Program-made: the position numbers and the translations under genes
In this document: positions 26,402 through 35,662 of the stretch, piece by piece
Numbering within the stretch: position 1 is the first letter of the stretch
Layout of the letters: every line of letters starts with the position of its first letter
Assembly (NCBI RefSeq): GCF_006965485.1
Contig: NZ_CP041360.1
Span: forward strand, 2,046,001 to 2,110,000
Direction: 5' to 3'
Source of the DNA: Spirosoma sp. KCTC 42546
Lineage (GTDB): Bacteria > Bacteroidota > Bacteroidia > Cytophagales > Spirosomataceae
DNA: 64,000 bases
Notes under the pieces: model-generated
Databases searched by the model: none
Told to the model about the DNA's origin: nothing
Seen by the model: the letters and a program-made list of their open reading frames with translations, nothing else

Positions 26402-28675
26402 TTATTTTTTACTGTCAATCATTCCCAGGTAGCGTCCCATCCAGTAGGGGAGTAGCCAGAAAACGGGTTCACGTTCAATATCAGGCTGGCCGTTTATGGC
26501 CGCCCAGGGGTTTTTATCCCAGCGAACAACGGTGCGTATACTGGCGGGGGGTAGCTCGCTAACCTGAAGTTCATCCAGGACCGGCGTTCGCACAATGCGC
26601 ACGTCTTCACGTTTGGTATGGTCGATAGTCCAGTTAATTAAGTCAAGGGGTGTATCGACTAAAAACTCGATGGAAGGCGCTAGTTCGACTTTTTTATTGC
26701 GGGAATAGCAGTATAGGAAATTGATAAGCGGATTTCTGTCGGCTTTACGCTGTTGGAGCCAGGTATCCATATGCTCTTCATAGAAAGCCCGGATTTTGGG
26801 GTCTTTTTCGCAGCGAACCAGAATGGGATAGACATAAGCCGCCAGCATGACATCGAAGTAAATGAACCAGGCGGGATTCTGTTCCGCGATCTTCGCCATA
26901 TTATCGAGATAGCCTTCTTTGTCAATGAGTTGTCGGTAATGGTGCTCGTAATCGGGTTTTCCGGTTACGTGATAGGCCAGTTTAAGAAACGCCAGCAATT
27001 CCATGGAATTCTGGTTTCGGTCGGGTGCCCAGTCGGGGTCGCGGTTAAGTTTGTTGGGCGACCACACTCCCCAGCGCGTGTGGGTACCGTATACATCCGT
27101 CAGCGTGAAGTCGTTGGCAATGAGGTGATCAACTAGCCGGGCAACGTGTTTGCGGATGACCGCTTTTTCGGCTTCATCCGCTACCAGTTCATAGTACACG
27201 TAGTAGCCTATCATGTGCCCGCAGAGTTCGTCGCTGCTGGTATCGCCTTTCCACCGCCATTTCCCATCTATAGAGGTGTGCCAACGGACTTCAACGGGCT
27301 TGAATCGAGGCTCTTTTACGAGTTCGTCGGCTCGTTCCTGCGGGCTAAATGTACGGTTGCCATCGTCCACCCGAGTCCAGTTAGCCGGAACAATGGTTCG
27401 GGCAAAAAAGCCATCTGGCCCCGTTACTTCCTGAAGAAGTCGTAAAAAATCAAATGCCTTTTTCGCCTTCGCTCTGGCATCTGGATTTTTTGTGGCGGCA
27501 TACCGGAAGCACTCCATTGCCAGGTAGTTGGCGGTGTACTCCCCATCATTATCGTCATCGTCTGGCTCCCAGGTGGTTACACTGCCCGGAACCGGTAAGC
27601 GACACTGCCCGGCAATCCAGGGGCTACGGATATGCCGCTTCATAAGTACATCGTAAAAATAATCCTGCTTTTGCGCCAGATTCATCGGCCTACGCTTAAT
27701 AGCGCTTACACCTTTTGTTGTGGCAATCCAGGCGTTTCCTTCGGCGTCGAAGGCGATATCGTTTACGTGATCGTCGAGCAGCCACCGGCGACTAAACCGA
27801 AGGGAATGGCTACCATCGGGCTTGTATCGAACTACGCCCGTTTCCGTTCCAACCCACATGCTTCCATCCGGTGCCCGTTCAATACAATTCACATAAACGG
27901 ATGGAGTGCCCTGTGCTGGTTGCAGCACCCGTTTGGGCTTTCCCTGCTGCAAAATTGTTACTCCGCCAAGACCCGCAACCCACAGCTGTTGAGCCGTATC
28001 GAACGCAATGTCTTTGGTGGAAGCACTCAGTAACTCATCTGTTTTTTGGAGGAGCGTGGTTTGGTTAGGGGTAGCATGAAACAGACCAACGTCCGTGGCA
28101 ATCCAAAGGCCACCCTGCCGATCCGACAGTGCATGTCGGATGGAGCGTGCGATAGGGTAGTTCTTTTTCTGACAGCCAGTTGCGTTGATCAGCCATACCC
28201 CTTGTGGTCCTATTGCGTAGGTACCTTCCGATGCCGTAACCACCGATGAAATGGGCGCTACGGGGCCTGCGATCTGAGTAAGCTTCTGATTTGTATACTG
28301 ATAGAGGCCATTCCAGGCGCCCACCCACACTACCGACTGTGCATCGGCAGCTACTGAATAGGCAGGACCTTGATCGGTAGGTGAGAATAGAGCTGTCCAT
28401 TCCGTCTGGGTCGCTTTTTTTACGAATACTCCAGCGGCTGTAGCAATCCAGACTGACCCCTGACCGTCGACGACAATGCTGCGTACCTCATTGGCTCTGG
28501 CATCCACCCCAACCGGATATGGTTCATGGTATTCCTGTTCGAATGGTACATCGGTATAGATGCTTGTCGATGCGCTGTTTTCCTCCGACGAACGCATACC
28601 CCACTGGCAGGCCCAGAGCAGAAGGCCCAGCATACCAGCGGTAGTCGCTTGTCGGAAACATCGATACAACTTCAT
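26402..28675 (-). CDS. propeller plus alpha/alpha-toroid lipoprotein, paralogue 3
   Basis: A 757-residue protein with a lipoprotein signal peptide (lipobox LWAC near residues 19-22), unlike the two other paralogues. The N-terminal half has clear Reg_prop-type propeller repeats (GSVWIATAAGVF, GLWIATDVGLFH, MWVGTETGVVRY, AWIATTKGVSAI). The helical C-terminal half shares GEYTANYLAMECFRYAATKN, TSSDELCGH, TPLDLINWTID and LLPYWMGRYLGMI with the others but has diverged more, and lacks the WNHSDDE block. It is the first gene of the minus-strand cluster and probably sits on the outer membrane or facing the periplasm. Catalytic activity is unproven. Confidence 0.82.
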   Translation of the reverse strand: MKLYRCFRQATTAGMLGLLLWACQWGMRSSEENSASTSIYTDVPFEQEYHEPYPVGVDARANEVRSIVVDGQGSVWIATAAGVFVKKATQTEWTALFSPTDQGPAYSVAADAQSVVWVGAWNGLYQYTNQKLTQIAGPVAPISSVVTASEGTYAIGPQGVWLINATGCQKKNYPIARSIRHALSDRQGGLWIATDVGLFHATPNQTTLLQKTDELLSASTKDIAFDTAQQLWVAGLGGVTILQQGKPKRVLQPAQGTPSVYVNCIERAPDGSMWVGTETGVVRYKPDGSHSLRFSRRWLLDDHVNDIAFDAEGNAWIATTKGVSAIKRRPMNLAQKQDYFYDVLMKRHIRSPWIAGQCRLPVPGSVTTWEPDDDDNDGEYTANYLAMECFRYAATKNPDARAKAKKAFDFLRLLQEVTGPDGFFARTIVPANWTRVDDGNRTFSPQERADELVKEPRFKPVEVRWHTSIDGKWRWKGDTSSDELCGHMIGYYVYYELVADEAEKAVIRKHVARLVDHLIANDFTLTDVYGTHTRWGVWSPNKLNRDPDWAPDRNQNSMELLAFLKLAYHVTGKPDYEHHYRQLIDKEGYLDNMAKIAEQNPAWFIYFDVMLAAYVYPILVRCEKDPKIRAFYEEHMDTWLQQRKADRNPLINFLYCYSRNKKVELAPSIEFLVDTPLDLINWTIDHTKREDVRIVRTPVLDELQVSELPPASIRTVVRWDKNPWAAINGQPDIEREPVFWLLPYWMGRYLGMIDSKK

Positions 28676-29311
28676 TCGGGATTGGGGTGTCGTCGTGCGT
28701 AGCGTTCCCCTGATATACTCCCTGGCTGGTGTATCGGACTATTGCCAGCATGGTTAATTTCCAGATCAACGGAAGGAAGATAATTGTCTGCTGGTATGGC
28801 TAGAGGCTATTTCTGCTTCCAAACGGTACGTTACCCCAACGTTATGTGCCTTCCAATCAATACATGCTGGTTTTTTTGTAAGCACCTGATACTGTGCGAA
28901 TAGTAGATTTTTTTCAGACAGGAATATTATGTCAGTATAAATTTTAATGACTTTGCGCAAATTGAAGGCAATTTTACGCAAGAAGCGAAAATAAATTGAA
29001 ATAGGCAGGTCTATATTTGTTGCGGCTACGGAGTCTACGCCAAATTTTATTTTGAATAAATCTCCATGGCAGATTGATTAATAACTAACAGTGCGAGTTG
29101 GCGAAAAATCATTCTGTCTAATTAATCCAAAATCCTATTCGGTGATTTTCTGGATTTGTTTATAAAAATTTTGTGATTAATTCAATTTGCGAGTTTTTGT
29201 TGGATTTTACCGTAAACAAGCGGTCTGTAGATCTGATGAAATACCTGATTGTTCGATCTGAATTAGTGCCGTGTTTCTATTCTGAATTTCCACCTTAACT
29301 TTTCTATACTC
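28676..29311. other. 636-base intergenic region before the ECF sigma factor
   Basis: This AT-rich gap lies between two divergent transcription units and must hold promoters for both. A TATATTTG at 29012-29019 matches the Bacteroidetes -7 consensus TANNTTTG, but no TTG box sits at the right distance upstream, so the promoter call is weak. Short open frames on either strand show no family features or codon pattern. No RNA gene or repeat was recognised. Confidence 0.35.
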
Positions 29312-29848
29312 ATGGCTTGTCCCACCGAAAGCATTATTCTCCTGGCTATTCAGGGTGATCAGGCGGCTTTTGCTAAAGTATACCAGCATTACCGGACACC
29401 AGCGCTTAAGTTCAGCATCTCCCTCCTGAAGGATAAGGAAGAAGCCGAAAATATGGTGCATGATGTATTTATAAAGATCTGGGAGAAACGGGCGCTTATT
29501 AACCCAGAACTGAATTTTAGCTCCTACCTCTTTACCTGCCTGCGGAATATGATATTTGATTACCTAAAGCAGATGGAAAAAAGCCAGCTGCTCAGGCAAC
29601 GGTATATGGAACGGATGGAGCGGAATTCCCAAGATGATCCGGAAGAGTTGGAAGTCAGATGTATGCTCCTCCACACAGCCATTAATGCACTATCTGAAAA
29701 ACGAAAACAGATTCTACTGCTCAATGTAGAAGGTGGGAAATCGTATCAGGAAATAGCCGAATCACTACGTATCTCAAAGAATACAGTAAAGAACCAGCTC
29801 GTAAAAGCCAAGCAATTGTTGCGGGAGCGGGTAGACTTATCGAACTAA
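29312..29848 (+). CDS. ECF-type RNA polymerase sigma factor
   Basis: A 178-residue sigma-70 family protein with only regions 2 and 4. Region 2 covers about residues 20-90 (VYQHYRTPALKF, DKEEAENMVHDVFIKIWEK, FSSYLFTCLRNMIFDYLKQ) and region 4 about 115-170 (INALSEKRKQILLLNVEGG, SYQEIAESLRISKNTVKNQL). This matches Bacteroidetes ECF factors that drive SusC/SusD-type loci. The next gene encodes a short anti-sigma-like fragment, and SusC follows, so it most likely controls the downstream operon. Confidence 0.95.
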   Translation: MACPTESIILLAIQGDQAAFAKVYQHYRTPALKFSISLLKDKEEAENMVHDVFIKIWEKRALINPELNFSSYLFTCLRNMIFDYLKQMEKSQLLRQRYMERMERNSQDDPEELEVRCMLLHTAINALSEKRKQILLLNVEGGKSYQEIAESLRISKNTVKNQLVKAKQLLRERVDLSN

Positions 29849-29928
29849 CTAAAATAAATACAGTCAGGGGAATAGTCTTTTTTTCGGCCTTGCCCGTAGT
29901 ATGTGTAAACTGCCTAAACACCAAAGCA

Positions 29929-30126
29929 ATGTCGAGGCAAGGCATCACATACCTTCTTGAGAAATTAATCAGCAACAACCTGTCGAAAGAAGAGCTCGAT
30001 GAATTTTTGGCAGGTCTGCATAGTCCCGAGGACAGACAGGCCTACTCTGATGTACTCGAGGCTTACTTTACTGAATTGCTGAATCAACACGAGTTTCAAC
30101 CTGAACCTGATAAACAACCGGAGTAG
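29929..30126 (+). CDS. short protein resembling the N-terminal sigma-binding part of a FecR-like anti-sigma factor
   Basis: A 65-residue protein starting MSRQGITYLLEKLISNNLSK. The helical YLLEKLISNNLSKEELDEFL pattern resembles the first helices of Bacteroidetes FecR-type anti-sigma factors, which bind the partner sigma factor. FecR proteins are normally 300-400 residues with a membrane segment and periplasmic signalling domain; both are missing here, and the tail is Glu/Pro-rich (HEFQPEPDKQPE). It follows the sigma gene by 80 bases. It may be a functional minimal anti-sigma factor or a decayed FecR. A TTG start 13 codons upstream is less likely. Confidence 0.6.
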   Translation: MSRQGITYLLEKLISNNLSKEELDEFLAGLHSPEDRQAYSDVLEAYFTELLNQHEFQPEPDKQPE

Positions 30127-30167
30127 ACACGAGTCTGCCAACTCCATGAACGGGTATAATCACGTAC

Positions 30168-30297
30168 GTGAATAGATAATGAATAATGTACAAAGAATAA
30201 TGGATACTGATTGATCTGCGAACTTATCTTTCTGAAAGCCAGTGTGTTATTTGCTAATTGTTCATCACCCATTAATCGTTGTACATTACCCATTGCC
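30168..30297. repeat. AT-rich imperfect inverted repeat
   Basis: GATAATGAATAATGTACAAA at the left and reverse-complement-like segments (TTGTTCATCACCCATTAATC, then TTGTACATTACCCATTG) at the right form an imperfect hairpin between the anti-sigma-like gene and susC. The words are those of the larger repeat at 46653-46782. It may lower read-through or shape the susC leader. Confidence 0.6.
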
Positions 30298-30349
30298 GTT
30301 TCTCTTAATTAACCTTTGTATTTATTGAACATCTCATAACTGAACACGA

Positions 30350-33300
30350 ATGAAACCATTTTCTACTTTTCAGTTTATTCTGAGGCAAACGCTAACCATT
30401 GTCATGCTGGTGGGAGTTTGCTGTATGCATGCGCTGGCCAATGGGCCGGCCAGAAGTAAACCGGCCAGATCCATCACCGGGAACGTAACCTTAGGCACCA
30501 ATAACCAGCCTATTGCAGGGGTCAATGTCTTGATAAAAGGCACCCAGATTGGTACCGTTACCGATAAATCCGGGAACTACTCTATTACCGTCAACAACGA
30601 TAATGCGGTTCTGGTCTATTCCTTTATCGGGTATAAAACGCAGGAAATAGCGGTCGGCAATAAGTCGGTCATTGATGTAGCCTTAGTTGAAAACAACGAA
30701 GTTCTGGGCGAAGTCGTCGTTACCGCGCTGGGTATCAAGCGTGAAGCGCGCTCGTTGGGCTACTCGGTTGGCGAAGTGCAGGGCAAGGATCTGAGTCGGG
30801 TGGCGCAGGAAAACGTACTGAACTCACTGGCAGGCCGTGTAGCGGGGGTGCAAATCAGCTCAACTGGACCCTCGGGTTCGTCGGTGAGCATGATTATCCG
30901 GGGCGCAAAATCCCTGAATACGGATAACCAGCCTTTGTTTGTGGTGGATGGAGTTCCGGTTGCCAACTCATTGAATAACGTGAGCCAGATCGGGAACGAC
31001 AACCGCGTCGATTACGGGAACGCCATTTCCGATATCAACCCCGACGATGTGGAAAACATATCGATCCTGAAAGGTCCCAGTGCCGCTGCCCTCTACGGTT
31101 CTCGGGCGGGTAACGGTGTGGTGTTAATTACGACAAAGAGCGGTTCCAAATCGCAGAAAATGACCGTATCGGTTACGTCAAATACGGTATTTGATCAGCC
31201 GTACAAATACCTGAAAATGTCGAGCCAATTTGCTACTGGTATTCTGCCCTTTACGCCGGACAACAACCCGTATCCGGGCGGCATTCTGCAAATTGACGAA
31301 AGCTCGTCGGGTGGTGTTGGTCCTGAACTGGATAAAGGGTACAAAGCTATACAATGGAATAGCCCGGTTGGATCGGATGGGAAGCAAATTCCAACGCCCC
31401 TCGTTTCGCACCCCAACAACGTTCGTGATTTTGTGAGAACAGGTATTACCAGCACAAACGGCGTCTCGATCTCGAATAACTCGGAAAAGGTCACCTATCG
31501 GCTTTCGTATTCCAATATGACCAGCCGGGGTATTATTCCAAACTCTGATCTGTTCAAAAACACGCTGGCCCTCAATACAACGGTACGGGTGAGTAACAAG
31601 CTGACCCTGAGCACCAACCTGGACTTTAGCCGGAATAACTCCAACAACCGCCCGGCTGGCGAACGGGGTACCAATCCCATGCAGTGGGCGTATGCCGTTG
31701 GCTCGCACATCGATATCAATGACCTTCGCGATTATTGGGTACCTGGTAAAGAAGGGCTTCAGCAGAAGTCACAGAGTATCGGCAACTACAACAACCCGTA
31801 CTTCCTGGCTTATGAAGTGAACAACAGCTATGTGCGGGACCGGGTGTTTGGCAACCTGCGGGCAGAATGGCAGCTAACTCCCGAAATCAAATTAATGGGT
31901 CGCTATTCGCTCGACACCTATTCTGAACAGCGGGAAACCAAAATTGCCAAGAGCTATACCGGTGAGCCCAATGGCGCTTATGGGTTGATTAACCTGAAAC
32001 GCTACGAACGGAATGCCGACTTCCTGGCTACCTATACCAAACGGTTCAATGCGCTGAGCGTCGTAGTATCGGCGGGGGGGAACAATCGGTATTCGCAGTC
32101 AACGGATCTAAGTAACAGCAGCAAAAATGGAGCAGGGTTAATTATTCCGGGTCTGTACACCATTCAGAATATTGCACCAAACAACCTTCAGTACAATAAT
32201 TACCTGTACAAAAAGGCTATTTACAGTGCGTATGCCACGGCCAACTTAGGCTTCAAAGACATGATTTACCTGGACTTGACCGCCCGAAACGACTGGTCAA
32301 GTACCCTGCCGGTCAACAACCGTTCGTATTTCTACCCCTCGGCTTCGGTGAGTTTGTTGCTCAACGAGATGTTTCACATCTCCAACAACGTTGATCTGTT
32401 TAAAGTACGGGCGGGTGTAGCACAGGTAGGTAACGATGCCAACCCCTACAGTTTGTACCCCACGTTGGGCGATGCGGGTGCCTGGAATGGCGTAACGCGT
32501 CTGTCAAAATCAGGAAGCATCCTGCTGCCAGAACTGAAGCCTGAAATTGCCACCTCCTATGAAGTGGGTATTGATTACAATATGTTCCGGAACCGACTCC
32601 GTTTTTCGGGAACGTATTATATGTCGGAGAACCGCAACCAGATTCTACCCTCGCAGATTGCTCCTTCTTCGGGCTTCACTACCAAAAATATCAACGCGGG
32701 TCTGCTGGAAAGCCGGGGTGTTGAACTCTCGCTGGGAGGAACCATTCTCGACAAAGGCGGCCTGCGCTGGGACCTGACCACCAACTTCACAAAGAACACA
32801 ACCCGTATTAAAGAACTGGCCGAAGGTATACCCTATTACACCTTATGGACGGATGCCAAAGGCGGTGCCTGGACCTACGTAGGCGATAAAGTTGGGGATA
32901 TCTATGATGCCGCCGTTATTACCGTAACCGACCAGAAATCACCCTATTATGGCTACCCAATTCTGGATAACGATGGTTCGTGGCAGAGCACAAGTGCTAC
33001 CAACACGAAGAACAAAATTGGGAACTTCAACCCCAACTTTATTCTGGGTGCCCAGAGTTCCTTGTCGTACAAAGGCTTCACTCTCAATCTCTCCCTCGAT
33101 TGGCGGTCTGGTGGTGATTTCGTCTCGCAGACGTACCGCTACATGGAATCGGATCTGCGCTCACAGCGGTTTTTGGATAACCTGATCAATCCAGGTGGTC
33201 GTTCGGGCGACGAGCTGCGCAACTGGCTGGTGGCCAATCAGGATGAGTACATCAAAATTCACGGTAATTTCTTCCCGATTGTGGGCGGTCCAACGGCAGC

Positions 33301-33763
33301 GTATGGCGGGTATCCTTTTGAATTCGGGGGTAAAACCTATGCATACGGTGTATTCAATCCGGGGGTTATTGCGCAGTATGACTCGCAGGGTAACATAACC
33401 GGCTACACGGAAAATCTGGGTGGATCGGGCACCAAAATTATCCCTTATGGCGATAACTACCCCTGGAGCTTTACCCGGGCAGCTACCTTCGATGCCTCGT
33501 TTGTTAAACTGCGTGAGATTTCGCTGGGGTACGATATCCCCGCTAAATTCGTGAAGTCGATTGGCTTACAGAATGCTACGTTCTCCGTCTATAGCCGTAA
33601 CATTATTCTGTGGACAGCCGCTAAAATCAACGTTGATCCCGAAATGGCCTTCCAGCCTCAGTCCAGCCCACAAGCGGGGACCCAGTTTAAGCAAGGTATT
33701 GAACGCTATAACGTAACCCCCTGGACGATTCCGGTTGGTTTCAAACTTGGTCTCACGTTCTAA
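30350..33763 (+). CDS. SusC/RagA-family TonB-linked outer membrane transporter
   Basis: A 1137-residue protein with a signal peptide (TIVMLVGVCCMHALANG). A carboxypeptidase-regulatory-like domain spans about residues 40-120 (SITGNVTLGTNNQPIAGVNVLIKG). The plug follows (GEVVVTALGIKREARSLGYS, SLAGRVAGVQI, PLFVVDGVPV, ILKGPSAAALYGSRAGNGV), then a 22-strand barrel ending in Phe (VGFKLGLTF), typical of BAM substrates. It imports glycan or other oligomers powered by TonB. There is no STN signalling domain before the CarboxypepD-like domain, so the direct FecR-sigma cascade of classic transducers is not evident. SusD follows 139 bases later. Confidence 0.96.
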   Translation: MKPFSTFQFILRQTLTIVMLVGVCCMHALANGPARSKPARSITGNVTLGTNNQPIAGVNVLIKGTQIGTVTDKSGNYSITVNNDNAVLVYSFIGYKTQEIAVGNKSVIDVALVENNEVLGEVVVTALGIKREARSLGYSVGEVQGKDLSRVAQENVLNSLAGRVAGVQISSTGPSGSSVSMIIRGAKSLNTDNQPLFVVDGVPVANSLNNVSQIGNDNRVDYGNAISDINPDDVENISILKGPSAAALYGSRAGNGVVLITTKSGSKSQKMTVSVTSNTVFDQPYKYLKMSSQFATGILPFTPDNNPYPGGILQIDESSSGGVGPELDKGYKAIQWNSPVGSDGKQIPTPLVSHPNNVRDFVRTGITSTNGVSISNNSEKVTYRLSYSNMTSRGIIPNSDLFKNTLALNTTVRVSNKLTLSTNLDFSRNNSNNRPAGERGTNPMQWAYAVGSHIDINDLRDYWVPGKEGLQQKSQSIGNYNNPYFLAYEVNNSYVRDRVFGNLRAEWQLTPEIKLMGRYSLDTYSEQRETKIAKSYTGEPNGAYGLINLKRYERNADFLATYTKRFNALSVVVSAGGNNRYSQSTDLSNSSKNGAGLIIPGLYTIQNIAPNNLQYNNYLYKKAIYSAYATANLGFKDMIYLDLTARNDWSSTLPVNNRSYFYPSASVSLLLNEMFHISNNVDLFKVRAGVAQVGNDANPYSLYPTLGDAGAWNGVTRLSKSGSILLPELKPEIATSYEVGIDYNMFRNRLRFSGTYYMSENRNQILPSQIAPSSGFTTKNINAGLLESRGVELSLGGTILDKGGLRWDLTTNFTKNTTRIKELAEGIPYYTLWTDAKGGAWTYVGDKVGDIYDAAVITVTDQKSPYYGYPILDNDGSWQSTSATNTKNKIGNFNPNFILGAQSSLSYKGFTLNLSLDWRSGGDFVSQTYRYMESDLRSQRFLDNLINPGGRSGDELRNWLVANQDEYIKIHGNFFPIVGGPTAAYGGYPFEFGGKTYAYGVFNPGVIAQYDSQGNITGYTENLGGSGTKIIPYGDNYPWSFTRAATFDASFVKLREISLGYDIPAKFVKSIGLQNATFSVYSRNIILWTAAKINVDPEMAFQPQSSPQAGTQFKQGIERYNVTPWTIPVGFKLGLTF

Positions 33764-33768
33764 ACTCA

Positions 33769-33890
33769 TAGTCATTCATAGTCATTCGTAGTCATTGAGT
33801 CATTTGTAGGAACAAGCTGAGTGTTAGTTGATTGAGTAGCGCAACGCCTGACAACTGAAATGACTAAAAATGACCACTAATGACTAAAAA
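33769..33890. repeat. AGTCATT repeats with inverted copies, between susC and susD
   Basis: Direct copies of CATAGTCATTC/CGTAGTCATTG occur at 33769-33803 and inverted copies (AATGACTAAAAATGAC, TAATGACTAAAA) at 33859-33890, forming a hairpin in the leader of the susD gene. In this intra-operon position it may tune the susC:susD ratio or protect the upstream message. Confidence 0.7.
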
Positions 33891-33902
33891 CGTAATTCAG
33901 TC

Positions 33903-35546
33903 ATGAAAAATATACTCAAAAAGAGCACGATCTGCCTGGTTCTGTTTGTGTCTTTCCTGTTTTCCTGTAAAGACCTGAGCCAGTTGAATGTGAATCCCAA
34001 CGGCGTTCAGCCCGAAACGGTGAACCCCAACCTGGTTTTGCCAACGGTCCTAACTGAAACCGCTAAACTTTACCTAAACCTTGGCTTTCAGGATATTGCC
34101 GGTGTCGTGCAACATACGCAGAAAGATGCCTGGTTTAGCGGCCATAACGACTACGACTGGGGTGGCGATCAGAGCTGGACGGCTTATTATGATCAGCTTC
34201 GGAATAATGACCTGGTTTACCAACGGGCTGTTGCGCTGAACATGGAATTTCAGCAGGGCGTAGCGCTGGTCATGAAATCCATGCTCTTCGGCCTGATCAC
34301 CGACTTGTGGGGCGACGCACCTTATACCAATGCACTGAAAGGCGAGCTGGGTGGTACAGATAACATTGCACCAAAATACGACGGTCAGGATGTAATTTAT
34401 GCGGGTATTCTGGCAGACCTGGATAAAGCCAATATCTTGCTTTCAAAACCCAAGGCATCTTACTCGAGTATTGTGGAAAGTGCCGATGTGTATTATGCGG
34501 GTGATCCTACCAAATGGCAGAAACTGGCTAACTCGCTCAAGCTTCGGTATCTGATGCGGATTTCGGCCAAACAGCCTGATGTGGCAAAAGCTGGCATTGA
34601 GAAAATCGTAGCCAATCCGGCACAGTATCCCATCATTGACGATTCCTCTGTCGATGCCACCATGGCGTATGTAGGTAACAACTCGGGCGATGCCTGGCCA
34701 TCGAATGCCGTGTTCGATATTAGCGGAAGCAACTATCGCCGGATAAAAATGTGCTCTACATTGCTCAAGCCGATGCAGGCAACCAGTGATCCCCGTCTGG
34801 CCATCTGGGCCAAAAAGGTAGAGATTCCGTTGGCCGTGGATGCTACATTGCCAGCCGGTACGGATAAAATTGTAAACGGGGTTCGGTACCTATCGCCTGA
34901 TAAAGTTGGAACGACTCAAATTGATACCGATCCTAATTACGTTGGCTTGCCACCCAGTGTTTCTCAGCTTCCATCGGGCTATAACTTCAACCCAACCCCC
35001 GGCCAGACATCGGTTAACCCGCACGTTTCGTACCTGAACGAAATATATACGCAGGCCAAAGGAACGCTACTAAAAGCCCGACTGGTTTCGGCGGCTGAAG
35101 TACGGTTTATTCTGGCCGAAGCAGCACAGAAAGGCTGGGCCGCTGGCGATGCCAAAACCCAATACGAAGCGGGTGTAAAAGCCTCGTTAACTGCCTGGGG
35201 ATTGGCCAGTAGTTATACGGCATTCATTGCGCAGAAAGGTGTTGCCTATGATGGCACATTGTCGCAGCTCATTGGTCAAAAATGGATTGCCAGCTGGACA
35301 GCTGCTACCGAAGCCTGGTTTGATTACCGGCGGACCGGTTTGCCAGCCTTATCGGCAGGTTATGCGGCTAAACGGAAAGCCCTTCCCCTTCGTTTTTACT
35401 ACATGCGGGATGAGTTGAATCTCAACAAAACGAACTCGGCAGCCGCTATGGATAAGCTGGAAGTGACCGCCAACTCGCAGTCTGATGGTAAAAACAGCGC
35501 CTGGTCAAAACCTTGGCTGGTTCAGGGTACCGGTAAGCCCTGGTAG
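33903..35546 (+). CDS. SusD/RagB-family outer membrane lipoprotein
   Basis: A 547-residue lipoprotein with lipobox LFSC near residue 22. The sequence has the SusD-like_2 pattern: DLSQLNVNPNGVQPETVNPN after the Cys, VMKSMLFGLITDLWGDAPYTNAL (TPR helix with the LWGDAPY motif), SLKLRYLMRIS, VRFILAEAAQKGW and WFDYRRTGLPAL near the C-terminus. It should cap the SusC barrel and bind the substrate at the cell surface. It pairs with the preceding SusC. The substrate cannot be deduced, but ceramidase-like and PqaA-like enzymes are encoded directly downstream. Confidence 0.95.
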   Translation: MKNILKKSTICLVLFVSFLFSCKDLSQLNVNPNGVQPETVNPNLVLPTVLTETAKLYLNLGFQDIAGVVQHTQKDAWFSGHNDYDWGGDQSWTAYYDQLRNNDLVYQRAVALNMEFQQGVALVMKSMLFGLITDLWGDAPYTNALKGELGGTDNIAPKYDGQDVIYAGILADLDKANILLSKPKASYSSIVESADVYYAGDPTKWQKLANSLKLRYLMRISAKQPDVAKAGIEKIVANPAQYPIIDDSSVDATMAYVGNNSGDAWPSNAVFDISGSNYRRIKMCSTLLKPMQATSDPRLAIWAKKVEIPLAVDATLPAGTDKIVNGVRYLSPDKVGTTQIDTDPNYVGLPPSVSQLPSGYNFNPTPGQTSVNPHVSYLNEIYTQAKGTLLKARLVSAAEVRFILAEAAQKGWAAGDAKTQYEAGVKASLTAWGLASSYTAFIAQKGVAYDGTLSQLIGQKWIASWTAATEAWFDYRRTGLPALSAGYAAKRKALPLRFYYMRDELNLNKTNSAAAMDKLEVTANSQSDGKNSAWSKPWLVQGTGKPW

Positions 35547-35565
35547 ATGAAGTTTTATGTGTGTG

Positions 35566-35656
35566 ATGCCCAATACGCAAGGCCGGGCCACGTTGGCTCT
35601 GGCCTTGTGCTATTATTAAACTTTGATGGCACAAGGCCAGAGCCTTGCGCCATCAT
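35566..35656. repeat. hairpin with CAAGGCCAGAGCC arms
   Basis: GGCTCTGGCCTTGTGC (35595-35610) pairs with GCACAAGGCCAGAGCC (35629-35644), with extended imperfect pairing out to about 35566 and 35656. It lies after the susD stop and seven bases before the ceramidase-like start, so it may act as an attenuator or partial terminator. Confidence 0.8.
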
Positions 35657-35662
35657 ACTCAT

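Noticed and set aside
28766..28981. A 71-codon minus-strand open frame in the gap before the sigma gene
   Set aside because: It shows no domain, signal or membrane pattern and lies in an AT-rich regulatory gap; nothing separates it from a chance frame.
29012..29019. TATATTTG as the promoter -7 box for the ECF operon
   Set aside because: No TTG box lies at the usual 19-23 base distance, and the match is nearly 300 bases from the start codon, so it was kept only as a note.
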